Shown: in pieces, positions 1 through 8,840 of the stretch
Numbering within the stretch: the first letter of the stretch is position 1
How the letters are laid out: each line of letters opens with the position of its first letter
DNA from: Ichthyosporea sp. XGB-2017a
Taxonomy: Eukaryota; Opisthokonta; Ichthyosporea
Direction of reading: 5' to 3'
Length of the DNA stretch: 41,854 nucleotides
Assembly: GCA_002811675.1 (NCBI GenBank)
Contig: PDIM01010356.1
Coordinates: 21,974 to 63,827 of the forward strand
The notes under the pieces: generated by a model
Told to the model about the DNA's origin: nothing
The model's database searches: none
Seen by the model: only the letters and a program-made list of their open reading frames with translations
Position numbers and translations under genes: made by a program

Positions 1-608
1 GACTACCCTAGTCTTTAGAAACACATTTGCGCACATCACTTCACATTGGGAACACTTTGGTCGTTGTATTTATACCTCCTCAAACGAGGAATTTAACTAA
101 ATGCGCACCATCTCGTTTGGTCCCTGGATTCCCCTCTGGTTAGTGGTTGGTCCAGTTTCCCTTTTTAACAAACGTTCTTTTCTGCCCTTTCTGGTTCCCG
201 ATCCGTTCTCCTTTTTTAGGTTATAAGACAAACAATGGTCAGTAATGTACTGGTGCAGTTAGTTGATAGGAAAGCATTTCAAACACATCAGCATCATCAT
301 TTGAGTTTGATATGGTTGGTAGAATGTTTCCTTCTACCGTGTACATTTTTAGCTTGCGGGCGCAGTAATAATGACATGAAGATAGATCATGTGTAATGTG
401 AGAAAGGAAACAGCACCCCAACAATACCTAATGGGAAGAGTGAAAGGAGAGGTTCTGCATATCAATCAATTAACCCGTCTGTAATTGGTGCTGTTAATGA
501 CAATAAACACAAAAGCGATATAAAGACATTCAACAGTTTCGAGTTATCTGTTTATTGCACGCTTAGGAGGACTATTATAGTCGGGACCCTTCTTCTCCTC
601 ACCGATCC

Positions 609-649
609 AACACCAGCTAACAGTATAAAACTGTGCTGCTTCTACTGGG
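609..649 (+). repeat. 40-bp dispersed repeat, copy 1
   Basis: This stretch shares its start (AACACCAGC), an internal ACAGTATAAA and its end (CTACTGGG) with 2419-2459 in the same order and spacing, apart from one indel and a few substitutions. In this copy the hairpin seen in copy 2 is degraded. The two copies lie 1.8 kb apart in otherwise dissimilar DNA, so they are probably members of a dispersed element or regulatory repeat. Confidence 0.6.
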
Positions 650-1163
650 CATGAGGCATCCTCGAATTCTCTTAATTCGTTTTAGAGTTGTGGCTACTTC
701 TTGTGCATGAGAGCATCGCTTGTGCTACGTGTCTAGCAATAATATAGGTCTCGAACAGAACCATACATCATCAATTGGGCGGGCACTTCCAAGTTCCATG
801 TCCGATTCCATAACTTCAGCACGTCAATTATTTTAAAATTGCAAACAGAATATTCGAGAACGTGACCGTGTGCTGCACACAGAAAGGAAGCGATGAGTGT
901 GATGGACTATATGGAGAGACAGGTGAGATGAGGTACATCTCATCAAGAGCACACGTGACGGGGAATACCACATATCACGCCACAGATAAAATACAGAGAA
1001 GCTATTGGATACCACAGCACTGCATGAAATGAAGTTTCACAGGAGAGGAGGATTAATTATTGTTTAGATGTGAAACCTACAATAATGGATGGATGGATGG
1101 GGGACTGTTTCAAGAAGTAGCTCTAGTAGAGGGGTAGTAAAGGACTTCTTCACCCTATCCCCT

Positions 1164-1197
1164 TGGAGGAGGAGGAGGAGGAGGAGGCGGAGGCGGG
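1164..1197 (+). repeat. GGA-rich microsatellite
   Basis: About eleven tandem GGA-type triplets, ending in GGC variants. The frame through it translates as polyarginine and is not taken as coding. This is a typical eukaryotic simple repeat. Confidence 0.85.
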
Positions 1198-1274
1198 TGC
1201 AGCTTTTGCTGTTTGGATTACTTTATAATCGTAATCCTTGGGTCTTGGGAGGAGTGGGGTTGTTTGTCTTTTGT

Positions 1275-1515
1275 ATGTGTCGCTTTGATAACATACACTA
1301 TAAGCGTAGCTGTGCACTACAACCCATCAATGTAAAGGAGGCAATGGGGCTGTGGTTCGCCCTGAAGGCCATCCAGAAAGGTCCCCGGCCGATTCGAGGC
1401 AGCTTAATAATTCATGTGGACAATCAAGTGCTACTACTGTACGCCATGAGGAAAGGCTCGCCGGGCTTGAATCACTACGTACAAGCGAGACATCTGATTT
1501 CCCACGTGATCTAGC
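1275..1515 (+). pseudogene. Possible RNase H-like retroelement remnant
   Basis: The plus-strand translation contains NVKEAMGLWFALKAIQ, then IIHVDNQVLLLYAMRKGSPG, then a His-rich end. A KE-x-x-x-LWFAL segment followed by a (V/T)DNQ-x-LL-x-x-x-x-KG segment is the pattern of the RNase H-like region of DIRS- and Gypsy-type retroelements, where the DN pair is part of the acidic active site. The frame ends in a stop near 1512 and the continuation is broken, so this would be a dead fragment. No reverse transcriptase motif, integrase or terminal repeat is visible nearby. The alternative is chance similarity. Confidence 0.35.
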
Positions 1516-1949
1516 TGGCTTCCAACCACTGGACGATTGCTTGTACGTAGACCGCAGGCTGTACCCTTTCCTCGTTAGATGTAGCTTTTGTAGTGCGTGT
1601 CTGCCCGCCCTCGCCACCCTGTTCCTGTAGTGCCCCTCCAGCTTGGTCTTGGTCCAAGTCTTCAGCGTAGTGAACAGGAGTATCAGGGCCACCATCTTCA
1701 ACTCGGGATGGGTCCCTGTATGCTTTCCAGGGGGTCGCTCGTGAGAGCCTCGGGTTTATTGATCTTCTTATAGTGCTTTTCAATGGTCCGAGTGGTGATG
1801 TGATTCACCAAATCGGCAACCGTCCTCATACCGTAGTTCGCCGCCAACAGTTATTTGATTTGATTCAAGTTTTGTGTTTTGTGTGTTTTTTTTTTATTAT
1901 TATTATTTTATTTATGTTTCTTTTGCTGAAGAGATTTATCATTTGGAGT

Positions 1950-2365
1950 GCCTGTAAGGAGACTTTAAACTGGGACAGCAAGATTATGCCAAAAGTGCTA
2001 CCAAAACTAACCGCACAGCAAGAAGCGAACCGTACAAGCTTAGAAGAATGGTCTGCCGTACTGGAGAGCACCCCATATTTTGCCACCATGATCCTGCAAT
2101 TGTCAATATATGACCTGACCCTCTCGAATTTGCAAAACATTAATCCTGGCTATTATCTCAAGCTAAATAATGAAGTGTACATTAGCGACCTCCAAAGGGA
2201 AATATGCGAGTCTTTTACCTCTCGAAGAGCTTGAGGATATAAGGAAGCGCAGCAAAGAAGAGCCAGCGACTGTCACACTTAAAAAGACAGACTAGAAGCT
2301 CGAAAGAAAGAACTGCAGGGAATATATGCGTCTCTTAAACGTGATTTAAAGGAGAGCAAGGGCGA
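1950..2365 (+). pseudogene. Decayed coding remnant, unrecognised
   Basis: From about 1950 to 2230 the plus-strand frame reads like ordinary protein, with charged and hydrophobic residues alternating (for example QQEANRTSLEEWSAVLE and YYLKLNNEVYISDLQREICE). It then appears to continue after a shift into a second frame rich in Lys and Glu, which is itself interrupted by in-frame stops near 2293 and 2368. This pattern suggests an eroded gene of helical character. No family is recognised, and the upstream boundary is lost in a T-rich stretch near 1885-1920. Confidence 0.3.
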
Positions 2366-2379
2366 GTAATCAGAGATTG

Positions 2380-3645
2380 GAGAGTTTAGAAAAAGAAACA
2401 ACAACAAATGTCGAATCTAAACACCAGCAGACAGTATAAACTATACTGCTACTACTGGGATTTTGAAGTTTGGTGTTGATATGGGCTTGGGTATAGATAT
2501 ATGGGAGTCACGGGTGCATTTAGAGTAGACATGGCCCGCCAAATGCGTGAAGGCTGCTCTTCCTCTCAAAGGACAGCATGGCAATGAGGACTATGGATTT
2601 TTGGGGACGCAATGCCCTCCCTGGTGGCAAGAACTATAAATGGCAAAGACCAGAAAGATAGAACCAGTCGCAATGCATCAAACTTAAGTTCGTCGAGACA
2701 GTGAGTGCTATGCAAAGGAAGGTACACACTTGTGTGACAAAGCCCAGAGGAGGGAGTCTTTGACACCCCTGTTGCAGCTGTGGACGTGGCCTTGGTCAGG
2801 CTAAGAGTGGATGAGGGGGGGGGGGGCTTTGTGCTTTATAGTTTGTTAATATAAAATGGAATGAAAAAGATGTGGAATTATCCCCTTCTGGGGATGTGTC
2901 AATAGTTAATGTTACGTGAGAGAAAAGAATAAAACACCCAGGAGACTTCTACAATGAAATGGCGTGACCGTGATTTTAGTTATGAGAGGTGTTCAGGAAT
3001 ATACAATGCGAGTTCCCACCATTCACCGCTCACTGTTGTCAAGGACAAGTCAGGGAAAACTTCAACCATCGGGAGAAGTCAAGGAGCTATATATAGTATC
3101 CCTTGGGGAGAAGTGTATGCACACGTGAATGGAAATTGGAAGATTACTAAAACATGGTTGGGGCTTTAAATTTCTTTGCCTTTGTTTCATTCCATCTCAA
3201 CACTGCCCCACCCCCCACCCCCCCTTCTGTTGTTGCTCTCGTCATCGTTTATCGGATCTAACATGGATTTGAGTTGCCAACTGTTTCATATTCCCACACG
3301 AGCTGTTTGATTTACCACATACAAGCACTGGGAGAAACAAAAATCTCCACCAATTGGCCACAGGCAGTATTCATTCGGGGGACTTGGGGGTTTACCTTTT
3401 ATTGTTCCACTAGCTAATTCCCGCTTTTATCAAGAGGACTAATCGTCATCGATAAGCAGTTTTATCCCCCATGCTCAAGGATGTTCATTGTCAAACTGGA
3501 GGGCGAGAATTCGGGGATTGAGAGGATTATAACTGGAGATACTGTTGGTTCCGGACAGATATTATACCGTCAGCACCATAGCATCAAAAAAAAAAAACAA
3601 GAGATTCAACAAAAGAAAGATCAAGATCTAAACCATTCAACAAAG
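2380..3645. other. Intergenic region with homopolymers, no supported gene
   Basis: The stretch holds the second copy of the 40-bp repeat (2419-2459), a run of about twelve G at 2815-2826 and a C-rich tract near 3205-3226. A 71-codon frame at 2954-3169 has no recognisable feature and is not called. The 3481-3645 part reads open into the downstream secreted peptide frame, but it encodes a lysine-rich, low-complexity extension and is more likely the 5' leader of that gene. Confidence 0.45.
2419..2459 (+). repeat. 40-bp dispersed repeat, copy 2, with hairpin
   Basis: Second copy of the repeat seen at 609-649. Inside it, CAGTATA and TATACTG form a 7-bp stem around AAC (about 2432-2448). The fold is intact here and decayed in copy 1. 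Confidence 0.6.
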
Positions 3646-3963
3646 ATGTTTCGCACAAATTCCTTCCATGGACAACTCACTGTGGCGATGATGGCTGCGC
3701 TAGTTGTCCTCTGTGTAGCCCTGGCCCAGGCCAAGCCCCCCTTGGGCTATCTTGAAAGAGCAAGAAATCTTTGTGAAAGAGTATTGGAAGGAGAATTTTA
3801 CTCTGACGCGAACAGTAAGACTCCCATTGTCTGCAATAATCCACAGCTTATCTTTCGAAATTCATGTCGAGACTTTTGCAATGCTTGGAATGGTGAACTG
3901 TCCAAACCTGCATCAGATAAGTGCCCCACCGCGAAGAAATCAATCTCATGTGTGTTTGTTTGA
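3646..3963 (+). CDS. Small secreted six-cysteine peptide
   Basis: Encodes 105 residues starting at ATG 3646. The open frame reaches back to 3481, but only the 3646 start puts a signal peptide at the N-terminus: a polar start, then the hydrophobic core VAMMAALVVLCVALAQA with probable cleavage after AQA. The mature part of about 76 residues has six cysteines in a C-C-CxxxC-C-C pattern (LCERV, IVCNN, SCRDFC, DKCPT, ISCVF). This would allow three disulfides and is typical of secreted defence peptides, venom-like peptides or small viral secreted factors. The strict CSab defensin pattern (CxxxC followed by CxC) is not present, so I name no family. An AATAAA lies at 4256-4261, about 290 bases after the stop. 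Whether the gene is host or viral is open. Confidence 0.6.
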   Translation: MFRTNSFHGQLTVAMMAALVVLCVALAQAKPPLGYLERARNLCERVLEGEFYSDANSKTPIVCNNPQLIFRNSCRDFCNAWNGELSKPASDKCPTAKKSISCVFV

Positions 3964-4557
3964 GCTTTAGTGATGACAAAAGTCTCGTTATCGTGTATCA
4001 GCAAGCAAAGCACGGGACCAGGTACCTGGTCAAAGGTGCACAACTCTTTATCTTGTCTCTTGTGTAGGAAGCGAGCCCTTGTGGAGTTCAAAAACTCAAA
4101 ACTTAAAAAACTTAAAACTTCGACTTAAAAGTCCATTCTCCAACTGTCCCTAACAACGCGAAGTTACAACGGTTCCTTGTGCCAGAATTTTTCACTCGTC
4201 ACTCAAGCTACCTGCCACTTTTTTATTTTCTATTCTTTATTTTTATGTCTTTGTTAATAAAGGAAATTTCTCTCGAGGATTTTAAGTGGGTCCACACCCA
4301 CACAAGTCCCCTGTCAGTTAGTCCAGTGACCAGTCCCAGTCCCATCTCCTCAACTCTCGCGGGCTTCTTCTTCTTCCCGTGCACCTAGGTGTACTCCTCC
4401 GTCCTCCTCCCCCTCTTCCTCTAGACGCCTGGAGGCCAGTAAGGACTGGGGACTGAAGCTCCATTCTCCAATAAAGTATCCGCAGTTTGGTATAACAACT
4501 CTTTGTATTTTCCCTAGCAACCAGTAACCACCAGGCACCAAGGAATGTCCAGTGTGA
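3964..4557. other. 3' region of the six-cysteine gene
   Basis: Contains a perfect 16-bp palindrome (4016-4031), an A-rich stretch with repeated AAAACTT-type units near 4085-4130 and an AATAAA at 4256-4261. No supported gene. It ends at an in-frame TGA (4555-4557) that abuts the 129-bp inverted duplication. Confidence 0.5.
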
Positions 4558-4686
4558 AACAATTTACAAAGCGGATCTTTTGAAGAACAGTGTGAGGGAA
4601 TTGAACAACTCCCACATTTAACGCTTGCACTGCCATTTTCCGAAGGTGAGGATAAAGTTGTGTTAAAGGATGAGAAGAATAAGTGG
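4558..4686 (+). repeat. 129-bp inverted duplication, left copy
   Basis: This segment is identical, base for base, to the reverse complement of 32255-32383. Identity stops sharply at both ends: the base before 4558 and the base after 4686 differ from the partner. The left edge abuts an in-frame TGA. It behaves as an inversion breakpoint duplication, or as an overlap left by misassembly. Confidence 0.95.
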
Positions 4687-6657
4687 ACGTGTTCTTACAC
4701 CAAACCAGGGGCCGTAGAAATTGGAGCACCTATAATTTACTGTAAAACAACTTCCGCTAAGGCGGTTGTACAATATGTTTCAACTAGGCTCTGTCAAAAG
4801 AGCTTGGAAGACGCAACAAAGCTAAGGGGCCTTCTCATTTATAAGCCCGCCAATTCTGTCGAGCGGGATGGTAGTATAATTAATAGTGTTGTTAAGAAGC
4901 TATCGTCTAATAAGCTGATTCATATAAAAGAGTGGTTCATTGTTGACTTTGGCGTGACAATGAGTGCAGATTGCTTGGGACATTTGACCCGGTTTAATTT
5001 TGCCACGTCTTCAAAAGGTAAAGCACATCATGCACTATCTTCTGATGGCGTTTGCGCAATATATAGTCTTTTATATGCTTCGGATATCATGGAACAAGCC
5101 GCGGCCTCTCCTGTTATTAATTTTGAACTTGCAGAATCGAAGGCTAAAAAATTCATTGACCCGGAGGTCACGACAAAGAGCTCAGCTAACTCAGAGGAAC
5201 AAGAAATTAATAGCAGCCCATCTAAACGCAAAAAGAAAAAATCCTTCACCACATCTTTTGGAGAAGAGAAAACCCGGGGGTTTAAGTTTGAGCGTAATGA
5301 CCACAGTGAGCTAGTTACAATCAATGTGAGTGACCTTGGCGATGAAGACGCCGGGAAACTGCTCGTCAGTTTATCAGGGATATACTCATTTGCGAATAAC
5401 GCCTTTTGGTTGCAATTATTCTTCGATAAAAAAGGGGTCGAAAACAAAGCCATGTACTCGAAGCACAGTACTTTTCCGGATTCCAAGAGAATAGTAAATG
5501 AGGAGAAGGACCACAACTCTTTGGCTGATCTTCAAAATGGCATTTGCTCAAAGTTTCGTGGTTTTATTGAAAGCGCCGCAAAAGATTCTATCACCAAAGA
5601 AGGTAGAAGTGTTATTACTTCAATTGTCAGGCCACCAAATCACGCAATGGGACTTACTATAGAAATATTTGCTTCAAAAAAAATCATCACAAGTTTTAAA
5701 GTACACATGTTTGATTCCAATAAGTCAATACTGGTGGATTTAAAAAGAAAGACTAGTTTTGTCTTGGAGGGATTTAAAGAAACTGACAAATTCTGTGCGG
5801 TTATCAACAAATACTACAATGAAAACACCAAGAATGAAAAGACAAACTCATATTCGTCTAGAATAACTTTTGTCTACATCAACATCTCTCCCGAACACCA
5901 TTTTCCGCCTGCTAAAAAGCTTCACAATTCAGTCCTTAATGCTGCTCGTTTGATGCTTTCCTATCCATCTTTTGACTTTGCGCTGGCGAAACTTTTAAAG
6001 AAAATGGATGAAATATTTCGAGCTTCTTATAGTGAAACTGCTTTGGGTACATTTTCTTCATCGCTAACGGAAGACTTTGGTGACGCAGACTTCGATGATG
6101 AGGACGAGGAACTCGAAGATAAGTTTCCATTTTTCGCACAGGATATGATAAATCTAATTACTCATTGGAACAAAGATTTTCTTCAGGACCTGCTTCAGGA
6201 GGGTATTCATTCGGATAGTCTAACGGCCAACCCTTTGTCACTTAAGGTGTATATGAAGGCTTTCTATGCAATATCACACAATGAGAAGTGGGATTTCCAT
6301 TGTGACACAAGAGCAAGTAAACTCGAAGAGGTGATTAATCTTCATTGGAAAGCAGAGAGCGTAAACCAATTTTACAAAGATGTCGAAAAGTATTTTACCC
6401 TTACGCCAAAGAAAGGTATAGACTATGATGATCGTCGATTCAGCTTCATTAATTTGCTTAGCCTTTTTATTAAGCTCAGGGATAGTTATAAAAATGTTTT
6501 AAACTCAAGGCTTTCGTCACCAAATCCAGCAAAGTGGAGCAATAAGGAAATACAAGCCGGACAAGCGGCTGATTTTTATTTGGGTGTTATGATGCAACTT
6601 TTCGAGACAGCATTAACTGTCCTATACAATGCCGGGCAAGTGGATCTGAAAGCTTAG
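4558..6657 (+). CDS. C-terminal part of a split, unrecognised gene
   Basis: The frame is open from 4558 to the TAG at 6655-6657 (699 codons), immediately after an in-frame TGA at 4555-4557. It has no ATG near its left end; the first conventional start codon is a GTG at 4660. The first 43 codons lie in the 129-bp inverted duplication and are found again on the minus strand at 32255-32383, joined there to further upstream coding sequence. This piece is therefore read as the C-terminal part of a larger protein separated from its N-terminus by rearrangement. Visible traits are a basic nuclear-localisation-like cluster (SPSKRKKKKSF, about codons 219-229), a very acidic stretch (FGDADFDDEDEELED, about codons 506-520), mixed helical content and no signal peptide or membrane segment. 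The basic cluster hints at a nuclear or nucleic-acid role, which is inference. No family is recognised. Confidence 0.6.
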   Translation, partial: NNLQSGSFEEQCEGIEQLPHLTLALPFSEGEDKVVLKDEKNKWTCSYTKPGAVEIGAPIIYCKTTSAKAVVQYVSTRLCQKSLEDATKLRGLLIYKPANSVERDGSIINSVVKKLSSNKLIHIKEWFIVDFGVTMSADCLGHLTRFNFATSSKGKAHHALSSDGVCAIYSLLYASDIMEQAAASPVINFELAESKAKKFIDPEVTTKSSANSEEQEINSSPSKRKKKKSFTTSFGEEKTRGFKFERNDHSELVTINVSDLGDEDAGKLLVSLSGIYSFANNAFWLQLFFDKKGVENKAMYSKHSTFPDSKRIVNEEKDHNSLADLQNGICSKFRGFIESAAKDSITKEGRSVITSIVRPPNHAMGLTIEIFASKKIITSFKVHMFDSNKSILVDLKRKTSFVLEGFKETDKFCAVINKYYNENTKNEKTNSYSSRITFVYINISPEHHFPPAKKLHNSVLNAARLMLSYPSFDFALAKLLKKMDEIFRASYSETALGTFSSSLTEDFGDADFDDEDEELEDKFPFFAQDMINLITHWNKDFLQDLLQEGIHSDSLTANPLSLKVYMKAFYAISHNEKWDFHCDTRASKLEEVINLHWKAESVNQFYKDVEKYFTLTPKKGIDYDDRRFSFINLLSLFIKLRDSYKNVLNSRLSSPNPAKWSNKEIQAGQAADFYLGVMMQLFETALTVLYNAGQVDLKA

Positions 6658-7435
6658 AAATAAGTTAAAGGTGTTGGTTATCTCCACAGCCACCTCCCGC
6701 GCTAAGCGGAACCGAAATGTAATATTCCGCGAGAGTTTGTGTGCTTGTGTTTGGCTTAACGTGCTTCGGTTAATCTCTCGTTAACCGGTCAACATATAGG
6801 TCTCTGAATATCAATGTCGCTCTTCCTTTCACACTCTTCATCTACAGATACGAGGTAGTTCACACTATCAGATTCTATCCCATGGCAAGAGAAAGATATA
6901 AACCCAACGTTAGAAAGAGCTTTCACTTGGTAGCCCGAGGAGTCTTGTTGGTAGCCCCGAGGCCGCGTGGCAATATCTGCTTTACGCACCCTCTTTTCGG
7001 CAAAACGTTCAAAAAATTGCAATGACCTAAAGGTCGGCTCGCTCGCCATTTTCTTCTTTAGGGTTATAGATAGTAGCCCAAATTCCAGGAGCCAATCAGA
7101 GGACGCCCTAAAAGTGTATTTAAATTGTCGATCAGTAAGGAGGAATCATTCTCCGGATTTTTAAGTTTGGGGTAGTTTGTGTAAACTGTAATCAGAACCT
7201 TCCAACAGTAACGCTTCCCCACCACACCAGTAATACTTGGGGGGCTTCAAAATCAGCTTCGTTGTCAGCTTTTCGGTCAGCTTTTGTTGCTTACAAATTC
7301 GGAATGAGGGAGCATGATATACGCAATAGCACGACCCTCGAGCGTTTTTTATTAGTTACAAGTACTATGTAGTTCCTCAGGCACTCAATTTTGAGCCATT
7401 ATCGGATATGTGGCCTTCCGCCTTCCCCCTCTCTA
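6658..7435. other. Intergenic region, no supported gene
   Basis: No frame shows domain or signal-peptide evidence. On the minus strand TTTATT at 7348-7353 gives an AATAAA about 85 bases after the stop of the 7436-7932 gene. Nothing else is supported. Confidence 0.5.
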
Positions 7436-7932
7436 CTACTGATTATATCCATAAGCTAGAGTATAACACCCTTCTTGCTTATATGCAACAATAAAATTAG
7501 CCACATGACAGCAGTTCATCCAGAAATAGTCACTGGAAGGAGCTCCATTAACAAAGTCAAAATCGTTGATACCACCAAAGGCGGACTTGCAGTGCGTTGG
7601 GGGTACACCGCTTCCGGTTGTCCCACATTGACTTGTTCCATAGACACGTTTCCAGCAGCTTGTGCCAGCCAAATTTGCTTGGCATTGGTAAACTGGAGTC
7701 GACACATCTTGCCAGTTGTTTCCATCATGGCCCATACACGAGTTCTAATGGGAACTGAAGCCCATGGTTGGCCACCATGTGGTGGAGCATGACCACAGTC
7801 ATTGCTTCCTCCATGGTCAACAGTAAATGTCACGCTTGGAGGCTGAGCTTTAACGGCTGCCGCATTGCTCACAGGCAAAAGTCCTACTGCAACTACAGCG
7901 CAAATGGCTATTAAAACGAAATGAAATCTCAT
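7436..7932 (-). pseudogene. Secreted cysteine-rich protein gene with one frameshift
   Basis: The gene starts at ATG 7932 and encodes a clear signal peptide (hydrophobic core LIAICAVVAVGLLPV, likely cleavage in the following Ala-rich segment). Near 7733-7745 the cysteine-rich coding signal moves to another frame, which runs to a stop at 7436-7438. The first frame continues to 7516 but loses its cysteines. The second frame is rich in Cys, Trp, Gly and Tyr (for example TSCWKRVYGTSQC and NCCHV), as expected of a compact disulfide-bonded extracellular domain. A single missing base, or two extra, explains the break. TATAAATA at 8017-8024 (minus) lies 85-92 bases upstream of the ATG and an AATAAA lies about 85 bases after the stop. 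Family not recognised. The shift could be a real inactivation or a sequencing error. Confidence 0.6.
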
Positions 7933-8016
7933 GATTTGAAAGTTTGAAAATTATATTTCTAAAACGAAAACGAAGACTGTGTTGTTGAACATAATTTGAA
8001 GCTGAAGCGGTGAGTT

Positions 8017-8024
8017 TATTTATA
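8017..8024 (-). promoter_or_regulatory. TATA box of the secreted cysteine-rich gene
   Basis: The minus strand reads TATAAATA here, 85-92 bases upstream of ATG 7932. That spacing fits an arthropod-type TATA promoter with a short leader. Confidence 0.5.
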
Positions 8025-8167
8025 CTTCAATTTGTACCCCAAGGGTTTATTGGAAGATAAGCTAAATTGCAATAATAGACAAAGTCCAAGAGACATTGAG
8101 AGCTTTATGAGAATATTCAAACTTTACGAAGTCCTTGTAATGCTATAGGCAGTCAAATTATAGTTAA

Positions 8168-8197
8168 GTCAATTATTGCACAATTGCAATAATTGAC
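8168..8197. repeat. 13-bp-stem perfect palindrome
   Basis: GTCAATTATTGCA (8168-8180) and TGCAATAATTGAC (8185-8197) are exact reverse complements around the four-base loop CAAT. A further near-copy of one half (AATTGCAATAATAGAC) occurs at 8065-8080, so this may be a cluster of binding sites upstream of the 7932 gene. Confidence 0.8.
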
Positions 8198-8840
8198 CTA
8201 CCTTCATGCAAGCTCTTTAGATTTAATTGGATGTAACTTTTTCGGCTGGTTTGAAACCCTGTTTGAAACAAGACTTCTGTGAGGAAGAAGGAATCTGTAG
8301 AGTAAGGAAGGAAGACAGATTCAGACAAAAATACACAAATTTGGAGGTCATCACTCTTCCATTCAGTGTTTGCCTTGTGCCTCCCCATCAAGATGACAAA
8401 ACACGAATTTTTCTCAGTGAAATCATAATGTCAACATTGTGCGAGACGATCACACCGACTTTGTCTTTGGAGAGATGTTCGTCCACTTCTGGGGCGGTTT
8501 TGGTATAATCTCCTTACAGCCCCCCTGCCCCACCCCCTGCTGCAGGCCCCATAGAAAAACTATAGGACTCAAAGGAGGTGGCTGAAGAAGATGATTGTGA
8601 TAAGGAGGAGGAGCAGGAAGAGCATGATGAGAATGGGATTGGAAAAACTCATGTAGGAACAGATTTTGCGATGCATGCACTCTGCTGTGGTTAAAATTCT
8701 AATCAACTTTTGATTTTGCTATTCTTTTCAAGATTTTATTCAAACAATAACAACAGCCAATTCTTCTAATTTCTCCAGGGAACTGAGCAGTGTGTAGATT
8801 AATGTACTCAATTCCTTTTCTCCTTTCTTTTTAACTTTCA

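Larger units (their letters stand above)
1..1274. other. Gene-poor region, no supported gene
   Basis: No reading frame here shows a recognisable domain or convincing coding character on either strand. The visible content is one copy of a 40-bp dispersed repeat (609-649), a short ATGG tetranucleotide run near 1084-1100 and a GGA-rich microsatellite near 1164-1197. It reads as ordinary eukaryotic noncoding DNA or strongly eroded sequence. Confidence 0.5.
7933..8840. other. Intergenic region with promoter and palindrome
   Basis: Contains the TATA box for the minus-strand secreted gene and a 30-bp hairpin at 8168-8197. On the minus strand TTTATT at 8735-8740 gives an AATAAA about 100 bases after the stop of the 8841 gene. 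Short frames here show no domain or coding character. Confidence 0.5.

Noticed and set aside
2566-2766. Minus-strand 66-codon frame and eroded-looking plus-strand text
   Set aside because: Both strands look weakly coding and neither gives a consistent frame or motif.
2954-3169. 71-codon plus-strand frame
   Set aside because: It has no signal peptide, domain or flanking gene signals. It is too short and unsupported to call.
4660-6657. GTG 4660 as a genuine start of an independent gene
   Set aside because: The frame is open back to 4558, and the same codons continue upstream in the right-hand copy, so the GTG is an internal codon of a split gene.
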